From Amphiprion ocellaris (taxonomy: Eukaryota; Chordata; Actinopteri; Pomacentridae): a stretch of DNA of 64,000 bases. Each line of letters starts with the position of its first letter. Position 1 is the first letter of the stretch. Below, piece after piece: positions 38,301-51,265 of the stretch. The notes below the pieces were generated by a model that ran no database searches, had not been told where the DNA came from, and was given only the letters and a program-made list of their open reading frames with translations. The translations under genes and the position numbers were made by a program. The DNA lies in NCBI RefSeq assembly GCF_022539595.1, contig NC_072784.1, forward strand, positions 17,992,075 through 18,056,074, given 5' to 3'.

Positions 38301-41300
38301 ATAGCAGCCCATCCCACTAGTACAATTTTAGTGAACAAACCCAAAGTAATTTCTACTTTGTTGAAAATTACATAACAGCTTGTCTCCTTATTAGTGTACT
38401 TTGGCTTGGAGCAACAAAGTCCATCCACATCTAAACGCTGTACTCGAGTCCAACATAAATCAATATAGTTTTAGGTCCCCTGCCTGTGCCTGTACCTTCC
38501 TCTTCTCAGGAATATTGCTGAGATAAGAACAGTTAAATCAGCCTACAGCAGGTTCAGATAAGGTGTTTTACAGCCTGATATATTGCAACTGAACTGATTA
38601 ATACACGGGGAGGAAACAGAAGCAAAAACCGGCCAACAAATCAAAGCTGATGACATTTTTGTTAAAGTAGAACAGAACAGATGTAACTAAATATTGTATG
38701 TATTCGTGCAGCATAGTGTTCTACGTGGCTGCTCAAAAAAAAGAGAAAAATCTTAAGTATGAGGATTATCCGTTTTTGGAATTTAGTAATTAGACAACTC
38801 AATGGTGACTTCTCACTTTTGGAGTAGGACAAGTCAGATTCCTGCCTGGTCCTGCTGTGCTTGTGTAACAATGTTGAGTAAAGTGGAGACACGGTGGATT
38901 TACATTAAATGCTCCATCAGTCAGATCAATGCCTAAAGCTGACAGTTAACCCAAAAAAACTACAACCATGTGTGAGGGATTTGGAAGGCACACATGCTTT
39001 TTATCTTCAGAGGAAAACTTTGTGACCAGGCCCTGGGCATGACTGTTACATAAGCAGCACCTTCCAATCCCCACTTAGCCTCCTAAACCTCCACTCTTTA
39101 CCAACCGCAGCTGTGAAAATAGGATCCATGTTTTTGGGGATTTTAAGGATACTTGCCACCTATCCCCCTTGTTGTAAACATGTTCAATACCACCTAATAA
39201 CCCCCAAAGAGTTTAAGAGCAGTGGAAACACACGATGAAACTCAATTTGATCACACTGATCTGCACATGTGTAGCAAATGCGAGTAAGCCTGGTGTTGGT
39301 GTTTTAATGCGGGGAGGAAATGAAAGACATACGAGTGTGATTTGAGAGATGTTTTTGATTTTATTGTTAGAAAACTGCAAAATGAAAAGAATCCTCAAGC
39401 ATTTCAGTGAGTGAGGTTAGTCAAAAACTTCACTTGAATCTGTCGTCTTGGCCTGTAAGCATTTACTGTGCCTGTCTGAGCAATTAAAGGCTTGACAGGA
39501 CAGTGCTTCAATAGCTTCATTAAGCTGTCAGTGGAGTGCCTGAAAGGATTTCGAATCCTGATGAAGATCATTTTGTTTAAATTTAACCGGGTGCACAGTC
39601 TGGCCAAGAATGATCTGTTACTTCCCTGAAGTCTAAATATCGTCACTGTGCTCTCCAGCTTTCCAAGAATGTTAATGTTCTCACTGCTGTAGTGTGTAGG
39701 CAGACATCCTCCCCCACGTGGACCCACAAGGATAAACTCACTGTAGCCAAAACGTGTGAGGGCACACTGAGGCTAAACAACAATGTGAAAACAAGAGTCA
39801 AGAACAGATTAATCTTGAGCTCTGAAAAATGAGTTACTAAGCGGGAAACAGGCAAAATCTGTAAAACAAGTAAACGTCCTCTTTAGTTAGTAATCACTTT
39901 GGTTCTGCAGGAGAGGCTGTTTGGTCAAAGCCTTTCTTGGCTGCCCACCAAGCCGGGTGCTTATTGACGTCACAGACAGCACCCTGTCAACTAGTTTCCA
40001 CAAGCCTAACCTGACTCTTGGCTGAATTTCTGGGCAGCACTTGTTCTCCTGTACAGTTCAATTAAAGTCCAGCGAGGTCTTGGTTATGTTAAGATGATAC
40101 TGAAATGGGGGGGATATTGAAATTAAAGTGAACATAAAACATGGCAATGCACTCTAAACAAAAGTCATTTAAAATAGCAAACTAAAAAACTCTAGTCAGG
40201 GGTATACCACAGAGTATCTTAACGGATACACTGAAAGCAAATGTAGTCAAGTCACATGGTACACTCTTATCATTGACCTGAAAATCTTTCAGCCTCACAG
40301 CATATCTTGCATCTCAAGGACTGTACTGGTTTGGCTGCAGTTACAGTTTAGATTATTTTATCTGCAGAAGTCTCCTTATGTCAACCTTAACCTTGGAACA
40401 AACAAAACTAGGTTTATCACTGTCCTATAGTACACTTTCATATTGAAATGAAGAAATATTCTTCATGGAGAATTCATCACCATGACCATCTTTAACTACT
40501 TTGCAAAAAAAGAAAAAAGTTTAAGAATCCAAAGGTAATTCATTGTTCAATAAAGTGACCATCTCTCAAACTAGTCATTATACTTGGGATTTCTGTGGTA
40601 CTAATGCACTCTGGGGCTGCACTTTCAAAGATGATTACAATTCAACTTCTTCCATTTCTCTGACATTGACAAGGATGTGGTTGGGACTACGAGAAGTGTG
40701 TGCGTACACACCGCTTTACAGCAGCGTGGCGGTGTGCTACTTTTGGGAGCCTTGCTTGCTGCTTACATTTAAACCCACAGGAAATGGAAAATGGCTTGCA
40801 ATTCTTGAAACTCATGCTGAGGTCAGACAGTTTGGAGATGCAGCGTTTCACAAGCCAAAGGTCTCACTGTGAGCGTTTCTGCAGATTTTAGCACAAATCT
40901 ACAGTACGCCAGTTAATAACTGTCATTTAAAAACCGAGCTCGTTCAGCGTTAAAATATTGTGCATGCGCAGGTTGCTTGATTATATGCTCAGTAACTCCC
41001 TTTGCAACTGCTTCGGCAGCTGAAAAGGAAATGTGGGCCAGTGCCGACTGACCTCCTGCTATGTTTTCTCTGCAGGCATGCAGGGGTGAATGATGGTGCT
41101 ACTTCCCCTTTCACACTTCAGTCAGAGGTCAAACACAGCCTCCCACCCCCCACAGAGAAGCTTTTGTTCTACAGAGGCATTCCATGTCTGGGATGGGAAT
41201 GTCTAGTGAGGACCGGGTAAGAGAAAGCTTCCTGCCTGTGCAATGAGCAGTTATGGAAGAGGGTCAGGAGGAACGTGGTTCAAATAATTGCCCGGCGCTA

Positions 41301-44300
41301 TCTCCCTGCAATGAAGCCAACGAGATAATTAAAATGCTAAGTGGCCTTTCCAAATCCTAATTAAACTCAGTCATTAGAGCAACCAGTGGACACTTACTAG
41401 ATACATCATATCATTTAATACCCAACCACAACAACAGGCTGGAGCCAGACAGCTGTGGTGATCTTGCTGGATCACTGAATGAGTAGCTCGACTCAGCTCA
41501 GCATGCAATAAACACCGAGCAGTAAGATCACACAGTAGCATGTAAATGACTAACTTACAGCTCAGTGTTGTTATTTTCACACAGTGTGCACCGTTTGGGT
41601 TTGCCTTGTCAGTATTTAAAGTGACAGCTCTTCAGTCATCAAGGGTGACAAGAAACCGAGAGAATGAGGCTACGCTGGGACGAGCTGTTAACCACAGAGA
41701 GAGACAATTTCCATTTAAGGCAAAGTTCATGTCGCAGAAATGCAAGCCTGTGCATTTCACACGTGTGTATGTTTTTATTAAAGACTTGAGTGACACGCAT
41801 CTGTCTTCTCAGCAACGACACCACAACTAAACCAGGATGTCAGATCAGACAGATATGCAGCATAAATGTAGGCACTTCTCATGAAAAACACCAAACCTCC
41901 TACATTCCCGTCATGCAGAAAACGGGATGCTGCATGACGTGCATGTAAGATTTGATGAGGCTTTCCCTGACTTAAAAAAAAAAAAAAAAAAAACTGCTTA
42001 TCAAGTAGAATTAATTTGTGGTACTTTCAAAACCAGCTGCATAAGAAACCCTCCCAAGTTTTCAGAAAGTGATGATTAAAGGATGTTGTTCTCTTCAATA
42101 ATTAAGAACCCGATCTTTTTATCCCAGTTTTCCTCAAATAGCTTGAACATTAACAAGTGAGGAAAGTTTAAAAGGTCTTTTAAATTACCACCATCACTTC
42201 TGTTTTCAGCACCAGTGCCAGCCAGGGCTGGGTGTGTTTGAACACAAACAATGTGGGAAAGACAGACAGATGTGGCTATGATGCAGAATATCAATTTTCA
42301 GTGAACTTTTAAAGACCTTGGTGTTGTTTCTGCAAGCTTTCCAGTATTATCTTACCACTCCAGAATGAGGATGATTTCACTGGTGGTTTCATAGACCTCA
42401 TGCAGTGCCACCACATAGGGGTTTGCCTTGGCTGACTCCAGCACTGCGATCTCGTTCAAGATGTCCATGCGGCAGTCCTCGCCCTTCCGTCGCTTTCGCA
42501 GGAACTTGGCAGCATACTGCTTCCCTGTCGCCTTCTCAATGCACTTCTTCACCACTGCAAACTTTCCCCTGGGAAACAAAGAGGGAAGAGAGCGAGAGAG
42601 TGATTAGTAAGGAGACAGAAAAAAATCATAACCACATTACTGGCTTTTCACAAATATTTGGTCAGAGATGGGTCTGTTCCATATCCAAAGAGTCACTGGA
42701 TTAAATTTAGGTCACTTAAATGCTGCAAATTAAAGGCTAAAACTGCTGGACACATTCATGACAGTTAAAGTGCTATGAGGCAAGGCATTTGGGAAAGCCC
42801 CCCAATCAGCCTCGAGTGCAACACTGAAGGAGAGATTATGGAGCAGCTCAGAGATAAGGCTGCGTGGCATCATTTGAAAATACAGACAGTTATTGACCAC
42901 TGGTACGCCAGGGAGGCGTCATTAGATATTCGGTTGAGAGTTCCCCCTTCCTCCTCCTCCAGCCTCCAGGAGGGTCTGACAGCAGGCAGATAAGGCCGAC
43001 ACTTTAGACCAAAGCTGCTGAATAGTGGGCAGGGACCTGATAAGGTTACTGCCACTTTAGAGGTCAAGCAAAAACAAAGAGATGCAACAGCTTGGTTGCT
43101 CGATGTGGCCGGTATGACATGGGATTAGGGGCACCTACTTTTACGACCTCATCCCAGCAATTCATTTCTGTGCATATACATTGATGGATTCAAAGAAGGT
43201 GTTCGGGGTCAGCTGTGGGTGCGGGCAGGATGTCCGATGTGTGCAGAATTGCCACTCTGTGTCAAACCGACACAATCACAAGCCGTCCTTCCCAGGCTGA
43301 TAATGAGGCCTTGTCCACTTCCCTTTCTTCACAGCTGACAGCGGCAGGGACAAATGGAATTGTGTTGACGCCTCCGCCCAGACCCTCAGCCAGAGACTGC
43401 TTTTCCTTTGACAGTCCTACAAAAGCTGACAAGTCGGCTAAACACAGCCGCCTCGGGACCAAGACCACCCACCTGACTGTGATTGGCGATGTAAGGCAGG
43501 GGGTCACTGCTGTTACAGTCAGGTTGGAGCCTAATGCAGCATGCGAAAATTGACACTGTAACCTCAACATCATTATCCATCCAGCATCTCAATGGTTTAA
43601 TGAGCTACACAATTCACATATACTGCCAAAGGCTTAGGGAACATGAATATAGGATGTAAAGAGATGACTGAACTGGGCAGAATCGAAATGAAGCAAAGTC
43701 AGAGAGGTCCAGTCAGCGTGATGGCAGTCATTTTCCCACACAGTATTACTCCAAGCCAACTGTGCTGCTGACCAAAAACAGCAACTGTTCTGGCTGGAGT
43801 CTGGTTCTGTTTTGGCTCTCACTCAGGCTGCTGGGAGGCCCAGTTCCTTCTCTTTTGCAGTTTCCCACTCTGACAGAATGGTGACGAGTCATTGTTCAGA
43901 GTGAAAAGGCAAAAGCCATCAGGAGCCTTTTCATCCTTAATTAGCCAAGTTCAGAGCTGTAGGCTGGGAACTACATATGGAGTGAAAAGAAATGACCAGT
44001 GGTGACGGAAAAGAGCAACAGGAGGCCTTTTCAAAAGCTGACAACAGGTCAGAGGTTACAAAACAAGGCCATCTTCCAGCCGGCCATATTCACACTTTGT
44101 CATGTTAGTAGTTATTTTATTTAAACACCCACACATCTTACAATAAAGCAGATCAAACATCTCACTTTGCAGGATTATTCCCTGCAGAATCTGCCTCAGC
44201 CTACCCTGTCATCAATCATCAACGTTTACTGTGACACACAGCTAATTCCTCCCCAGCACTCGAGATGGTGATAATTTGATTGAGAAATTGGTTTCCTGTG

Positions 44301-46071
44301 GAGTCTGCGTTTTGTCTCCCTCACTGGGGCACTGACTCATGTCTGAAGTGCAATGAGAAATGACAGCTCTTATTTGCCTGCTTCACAGACACACAATATG
44401 AGTTCCTCTTCCTGCTTTCGAGTTGGCCACAACATATTTTGTGCACCCTTCTGCAGGGGACTGCAGCTCATAATGCAAACCCTGATGGGGAGAAAGCTTT
44501 GAAATTGAGGCCAAATGAGCTGTACTGTTTCTTTCAAATTGAAGACAGCTGACAAGGGCACCTATAGGAATAATTAAACTCTGGCACATGCAGGTTTGAA
44601 TATGGTAAACTTCCTCATGTACACACTATACAGCTGATTTCCTGGCTTGCAGCACTACATGCATTCCTGCACTTAATGGGATTATGAGGCCTGATCTCAG
44701 GATGTTGTTGAGTTGAAGTCATGGGAGAAGGAGGGAAGGAGGATGAAAGTTCAGCTATGAGGAGTGCTTAGAGGCTACTGTAGTCTAGTACCTCAAGCAA
44801 ACCCCCTATAGCTCCTGGCTGCTGTGCCAGATGTCCCAGGGTGTTTGACTAAAGAAACTGGCTGCTACCAATGTACTCTTTATTTAGCCTGTCATGTCAC
44901 TTTGCAGACGGGCAAACCTAAAGTGGAGCTGTAAAGACAGATGCAGAACTGGCACAAATCAAACAGCTGTTGGGCTACGTGAAACCGAAGAAGTCAAATG
45001 CAGCTCCTCATTTTGATTCAGAATGCTTTCAGGGGAAAGTCCTTACAGTCTGGCACACTGGGGAATTCCCTCTTAAATATGGATGGAATCTGCACTTCAG
45101 TCTGGGATTCACAATTCAGCAACTGTGACCAACAAAATGCATTTGGCTGAAGAGGGAGACAGAGAGAGAAAAGTGGCTGCTGGTGGATGGCATATTTAGT
45201 GACATCTCCTAGGAAAACAGGTATATAAAATAGGACAATCGAGTTAAAAAGAGAGCATATCCTAACAATATAACTTATAAGCACACTGATAAAACTAATA
45301 CATAGTCTTCAACAGCCATTACGATCACTTCGTGTACAATGTTCTCTCATTAGTCTTGTTGCCTATTCTGTCAATTGACATCACACTTGTGAGGCTGGCA
45401 CGTTTTAAAATAAATGCAAATTCAACTCGTGACATTTGAGGCTTTATATTTTCACCCCCACATATACTAGGAATTACTAGAACGCACACGTGAGCATAAC
45501 AGGTTGAGGAGTTTCAAAACAGAAAAAAATACAATGCTTTCCTCGATACCAAACACAAGACCAGTGGGTGGACGGTAGCTGCGACTTAGGTTTCCCTGAG
45601 AGGGGGTTTCTAGGAGCTTTCAGCCCCCTGCTTCTCCACATAACTCATTAAAATAGGCCAATCAGAAAATCTTAAAACAATCCGGCAACTTTTAGCCAAG
45701 ACGCACAAAAGCGCATTACCATTGCGCACTCCGGGTGCCAAAGCGCTGCTCCGTCAACGGATGGTATGCGGGGATTGGAAATGTTCAATTAACAAGCTTC
45801 CCATTTACACGTGCAGAGAGTAATTCTAATATGATTAACCGATTTGCTTAAGCTCATCAAGACGGTGATGCAAAGTCCAGCCAGTCAACGCACGAACCAA
45901 ATAAGCGCCCAGATTATGATATTTTGCTATCAATGAATGCTGGAAAGTCATTCCTGCAACAAACAAACAAACTCACCTGCCCAGTTCTTTGCCAACCAGC
46001 TCGTAATTGGCTGCGAACGGTTCGACTCTTATCCTCGTGTGGATTTTTGTCACCATCCCGTTTTTGCTCAT
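35327..46071 (-). CDS. stk17al: STK17 (DRAK) family serine/threonine kinase, 7 coding exons, complete
   Basis: STK17A/B are death-associated-protein-kinase relatives linked to apoptosis and lymphocyte signalling. Exons, 5' to 3' on the minus strand: 46071-45977, 42568-42356, 38088-37944, 37156-37030, 36926-36878, 36555-36376, 35612-35327. All introns are GT-AG with matching phases. The product is 364 residues. Motifs: glycine loop LGRGKFAV at 30-37, ATP lysine K53 (AAKF), HLDLKPQN with catalytic D149, DFG D170, GTPEYVAPE about 188-196, and RATAEECLNHPWL near the domain end. The Ser/Pro/acidic tail ends FSFGEPPFP...QQELIC, like the STK17B ending but without its basic KRFRF motif. A second in-frame ATG lies 15 nt upstream (46086) in weaker context. 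It converges on atp6v0a1. I infer the third paralogue (zebrafish stk17al); the symbol is less certain than the family. Confidence 0.93.
38089..42355 (-). other. STK17-family gene intron 2
   Basis: This 4.3 kb intron lies between the exon ending LILE and the exon starting AAGGEIF; the split codon reads TG|C (Cys). It holds no frame of recognisable family. A short poly(A) tract sits near 41972-41991. Nothing else stands out. Confidence 0.8.
42569..45976 (-). other. STK17-family gene intron 1
   Basis: This 3.4 kb intron follows the first coding exon (GGC AG|GTGAGT). It contains a GC-richer island at about 43200-43550 with overlapping open frames and an antisense exon-like segment (43335-43490), discussed as a finding. 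The remainder is unremarkable. Confidence 0.75.
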
Positions 46072-46250
46072 CGTTGAGTTTGGCATTGAAGACGTACTTT
46101 GAAATTAAACTTTTTTTCCCCCACCAGATAAATAAGACAAAAAAAAAATCGGCTCCGCTCAAGTAAAAACTCTCATGATAAAGTGAACCGGTTTGGAGCT
46201 GTGTGACACCACCGGGAGATAATCCGGGTTAAGCGCGTCCCAAACGAGAG

Positions 46251-46273
46251 GAGGATGATGATGATGATGATGT
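46251..46273. repeat. (GAT)n trinucleotide repeat in the 5' region of the kinase gene
   Basis: About seven GAT units lie some 180 nt upstream of the kinase start codon, probably within the 5' UTR or core promoter on the minus strand (reads as ATC). Confidence 0.85.
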
Positions 46274-46352
46274 CTGCAGGAGCGCAACGCAGTCGGTGCA
46301 GTGAATTAGTCTGAGTGCTACTACACATTCCTGACAATAAACTCGTCCTCAG

Positions 46353-46459
46353 GCCCCGCCCACAGCGCCGACGCTCAGCAGAGGAAGCCAATGAATTTGC
46401 TGAACAGGAAAAGGTGCAGGCCAGCTGGCAAGTGGTGGCAAAGGACAGGAGCTGATTGG
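46353..46459 (-). promoter_or_regulatory. GC box and CCAAT boxes upstream of the STK17-family gene
   Basis: A GC box (ggccccgccca, from 46352) lies about 290 nt upstream of the start codon, with a CCAAT at 46388-46392 (plus orientation) and a CCAAT on the minus strand at 46459-46455 (attgg). No TATA box is obvious. This fits a TATA-less promoter; the start site is not determined. Confidence 0.45.
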
Positions 46460-46650
46460 TGCTGGTACAGGAACATAAACAAAAGCTTCTGTCATCAACT
46501 TCAGTATGACAGTTATCGTTATGACAAATAAAAACTATGTGGATGTTATATAATACACAAAACACATAGATTTCATTAAAACTCCTGTCTAAGCACTTGC
46601 AGATAAACCCTAAAAATAAAAAAAATAAAAAAGTATTTTCTAGGAGTATA

Positions 46651-46860
46651 CACTACCAGTCCTTCTCATTCAATGTTTTTTATTTAATTTTCAGCGTTGT
46701 TGATTAATACTGAAGACATCAAAACAAAAAGAATACATATGAAATTATATTGTAAACAAAAAAATGTTAATCTTCAGTATTAATCTACAAAGTAGAAAAT
46801 AATACAAATAAATAAAAATGATTGAATGAGATGGTGTGTCCAAACTTTTCACTGGTAGTG
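46651..46860. mobile_element. 210-bp Tc1/mariner-type MITE with TA target sites
   Basis: The left end TA|CACTACCAGT...CTCATTCAAT and the right end attgaatgag...CACTGGTAGTG|TA are inverted copies. The right arm additionally contains tgtccaaactttt, which the left arm lacks (about 17-nt deletion). Both ends abut TA, the Tc1/mariner target. The text matches a non-autonomous family common in fish whose consensus end reads 'cactaccagtcaaaagtttgga'. It also holds an internal 15-bp perfect inverted repeat (46702-46716 with 46771-46785). No coding capacity. Confidence 0.85.
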
Positions 46861-49800
46861 TAGAATAAAACACTTGTGGCAAAACAGCCTCATGAGCTAG
46901 ATGAACCTTTTCCCTCTTACTTCCAACCTTGTGTTAAACACCAAAATTCACTCCTAAAAAAAACACGATGAACTGATATTCATAATGCCACGAAATCTCA
47001 TGCACGCACACATGCAGTCATAAACATTTCAAGTATGTTTGTCGTTATTCTTGGTATGTGTTTTCCTGCTTCCTGCTCTGGGCTTGGCTGAGCTGCAGGT
47101 AAGACGACTTTTTCTCACACAACATTCAGCTATGAATGTGAAGGTGCCCTCTGGTAATGAGAGCTTTCTTATCTGTGGGAAAGTAGTTTGGTTGTCAGTC
47201 GAACCAGCATGTCACTCAAGAGTAATTCTAAGGATCTGACAACTCATCGGTGGCACAGGTTAAGACTGGAAAGTCCGGTGATGTTGATGTGCAGGCACTC
47301 GATGGTTCTCTGCCAACTTTTTAAGTCTATAAAAAGTCTAATAAAAGAAACGGCACTGTCACAGCTTAACTGGATGCCAGGGTAGTGAAAATGAGTAAAT
47401 GTGATTGGTATTTATGGCTCGCAGAGAGAGCTAATGTGACGATGACCTGGACTTCATGGGAAATCTGTCACCTAAGCTCCAGGGGCTTGTTGGAGATAAA
47501 ACCCAAGACGCTGTTAGAAAGACCAAGGCCTGGGCTGACCCCAAACAAACAGAAAAAGTACAGACACACAAGCAAGTCTTCCCCAGCTGAGTGTCATTCC
47601 CAGACAATAAAGGAACTAGGGGTGGAGGCTGTGGTTTTGGCCTCAGTTTATACCTCGTGTAGTGAAGAAAAATGCGAGACAGTGTGAGACGTTCGCTTTC
47701 CTCAAAAACATTATAGTAGTTGCCAAGAAATCATACTCATGGTGCATATCAGTCATGGACATTTAGGGCTACAGATGAGAATCATTTCACCATCAAATGC
47801 CTAAAGTTCCAAGATTTTGCAATCATATTAAACAGAGAAGTGCAGACGTAGATTTGTGAAGCTGGATTATCACTTAATTAAACTTTGTCTTCCGTTGGAT
47901 TGAATGATGATGATAAATGCTTGAATGCTTATTTGATTATAAAAGCGGCTTTTAAAATGGAGTGACTCATACCAGCCTGTTTTAAATGCTTCTAAATGAT
48001 GGATGAATATTTGTCCTGCCTTGAGGGAATAGAAGAGAAGAAGTAGAAATAATAAATAAAAGATGACAGGTTCTTCTGTTCTGTTTTATGGCCTGTGGCT
48101 GAGCACATTGATAGTGGTTGGTCACATGCCCTGCATAGCTGTTATCTAGCACACAGTGCAGGATTTGTCCAATCGTTCCATTCCGAAGCTAATTTTGTTG
48201 CCATGAACAGCAACCGATGTAAAAGAGACCTATTGAGAGTTGACATTCTTCAGGCCCCACCGAGTCATTAGTGTCCAGCGACAAGGTTACATAACCTGTT
48301 ACGCTTCCACAAATTGTTACCTTAAGTCTAAGTGAGCCCGCTCTGAAGCCTTGACTCTCTTTCTCTGCCAGGCGTCCCATTAAAGCCGGGGTCATAGTTC
48401 AGAGGGAACACGGTAGTGAAGGAGCTCTACCTGGCCCAGGAGACCTAATGAAAACACATACCAGTGAATTAGCCTGCCAGCCTGCAGTTTAGCTAACATA
48501 AATATGAGAAGTTCAGTCGTGACCTGGGGAACGCGAAAACTTTCCGTGCCACTGAAACAAATAGGCCTAGTCATGACTGGGTCAGAAAACACAGCTCTTG
48601 TTTTTAACAAGACCTCAGCTATAAAGTAGCATTTGAGTTGGTGCCAGAAAGTGTCAAACGTAAGGATGTGATTGATGTAAAATTGGGATTTGATGGCATT
48701 TGACAATGTTCCAGCCTGTGCCTGAGATTGTATTTTCGGTGGTGGAGAGATTTTTATAATGTTGATCCTTAAATGAGATTTTTTTGGCCATTTTAGGGCA
48801 ATGGAAACAAGCTGTGAACACAATACCGATATATTACATATTTTTAGTTTGAAATGGAAAACTTCAAACATTGTTAAATTTATATCTGAGCAACCTTATC
48901 ATTCATCTTTAGTTATGTTTCTGTACACCTGATTAATCTTAATCCAATGTTTTTGCAATCTCCCATTTCTACAGTGTGTTTTTTGAGGTCTTTTACTGTA
49001 AACAACACTGTGAGCGCATCAACAATGAATCAAAACAGTAAAGTTGCAGGCCAACCATGAGCTGCTACTAGCTATAAATCTCTATAAAGCGGAGGGGAGC
49101 TGCAGAATCAGGTGATAACTCTTTGTGGGTTTATTATTATGGGGGACGCCTTTCACGAATTATTTCTTCTTATTGTAAAAACACACATCACATTAAGCTG
49201 ACATCCTCACACAGGATGGAAAAAAGAGAAGCCGCTGATAAAGAGCTGCTGAACAGCCAGAGGAGGTGAAACACTGTGGGTAGAGGATCAGTCCGGTGTC
49301 GGGCTAAATGTACACTATTAAGCTCTCTTATGACTCCCTTAGGTAAATGTGCTAGAGAGACAGACGGTCTTTTGTCCACATTTTCAAAGATGTCCTTTTT
49401 CTCCTCTCATTTTTGTTGCCCGTGGCTGTGTAAAAAGTGGGTGTGCTCATTATGTAAGTGTTTCTCTCCTGTGACTCTGTGGCACAGTGCTGTTAAATGC
49501 TTGCTGCTCTGCCTTTATGAGACTGCTTGGAGGCCGGAGCAGTTGTGTCAAGATGTCCAACCTCGATAACATCCCAGACTTTCCCTTTCTGTTTGAATGG
49601 CCACAATGACCTGTTTCCACCCCTGGTTTATAAAATAGAGGATGTCTGATTGAGGAAGTATGCCATCATCTGGTACTGGCAAATGTCTGAGTGATGAGTT
49701 AACCTTTTCACTTGAGACTTTGTAGATAAAAGTCAAACAGCCCTCCATGATAGAATGTTTTTGAGTTGCTTTATTACTCTCTTTTCCTTGTTTGGCCCCT

Positions 49801-51177
49801 TTACGGAGTGAAAAAAAACTGATGTCTGCTGATAGTTACTTACCTACAAACAACATTTCGTGAAAATTACAGCCTCTCTTAGGAAATTTGCCTTGTTAGC
49901 AAGGCCTAAAAGAAAACGTGCAAAATTGCAAAATGCTGAATCCATACAGAGAATGATTGCTAGCTGTCTAAATTCCCTGTTTATGGTTCTTAGTTGTAAA
50001 CCATTGTTTATGCAGAAAGAGGATTCCATATAATGAGTGGCTTCAGACTCAGACGGGCTACTTGGTAATCTCAACTCAGTCCATAGGTGTTCCCTGTCTT
50101 CTCTGGTTGCTTCTGCAGGCTTTCAGTACATATATCTTGTCAGTTTTGTGTTGTGCAATTTGTAATTAACAAGCAACTGATGTTTTGACATAATGTTTCA
50201 TGCCTTTGCAATGGCAGATGCTAATCTGCTTAAGCAGAGAACTTGCATGTACACAGCAGTCTGATTTAATGAATGATGTCATGTTTTCATTAACTCTATA
50301 AATCATGTGTGCAGTGTTGTAATGGCGGCGAGCCTGGGTCACACACTGGTGTGATCTCTAATCCGTTTGCGGTGACCTCAGTGTAAAGCAGTTTGAATGG
50401 AGCAGCAAAGGTCTCGCACCTCATAAAACTAAAAAGTCCGAAAGCCCTGGTTGATTTAGACGCTTAACACACCACCCACGTCTTTGCCCCGTTCTCCCAA
50501 TTACTGCTGGTATTTCAGCCACATCGGCTACTGTGGCTAATAAAAAGAACAAACATCACGTCTGTGGCCTGACAGGGAAGAATCAGTGGTTTCTCAAACG
50601 CTGGAGCTAGAAGTCATTCACCTCAGGACTGCAGGATGACGTGTCGAGTTGACGCTTGAGTGGTATTTAAAGATAAGTTCCTAATCCTTTTGGCAACAGC
50701 GAAAAACACTGAAGGAGGGATAAAAATAAGGCTACAGAATAGGCTCGAGAGCTCATTGCCTTGTTTGTAATCTAATCAACATATAGCAAACCGTCCTGGA
50801 AATGGAGATCGGCCTCATTTAGAAATTTCAGCTCCAAGTCAGAAGGTAAATTCCGGTTAGTTGGCAGTATGCTTGCTGCAAAGAAGATGCATGCATGCAC
50901 ATGTGCACACACAAACATCCAGCAGTGTTAATGTGATTGTCGCTTCACCTTTGCTGCTTTAGTTAATTATATTTGACAGGTTAAGTAGCAGTTGAGCAAC
51001 ACGTTTTTTCTGTATCTGATAATTCCTCTTCAGGTTTGTCACAGGTAATTTACTTCAGAACTGTCTCTACTTAAGCTTCTGTTCCACCGCCTCACTGTAG
51101 GAAGTTAGAAAGTAAACATGTTTTTCAATTCCTCTCAATTCCAGGAGCGCCTCATTTGTCACACACCTCTCCCCAGG

Positions 51178-51180
<3 letters not shown>

Positions 51181-51259
<79 letters not shown>
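51181..51259. repeat. (AC)n microsatellite
   Basis: About 39 uninterrupted AC units, followed by a short (AT/AC) mixed stretch to about 51286. His/Thr and Val/Cys repeat frames across it are artefacts. Confidence 0.97.

Positions 51260-51265
<6 letters not shown>

Noticed and set aside
39541..39570. Possible tRNA B-box-like text (aaggatttcgaatcctga)
   Set aside because: It is a small palindrome; no A box or cloverleaf could be built around it.
47035..47100. Signal-peptide-like segment (LFLVCVFLLPALGLAELQ) ending at a GTAAGA donor on the plus strand
   Set aside because: The frame has no ATG upstream before a stop (TAA at 47021); the nearby ATG at 47035 is in another frame that stops quickly. 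No downstream exon of a secreted protein was found.
48392..48871. 159-codon minus-strand open frame
   Set aside because: Longest frame in the right part, but it has no motif, no family resemblance and ordinary AT-rich composition; consistent with chance.
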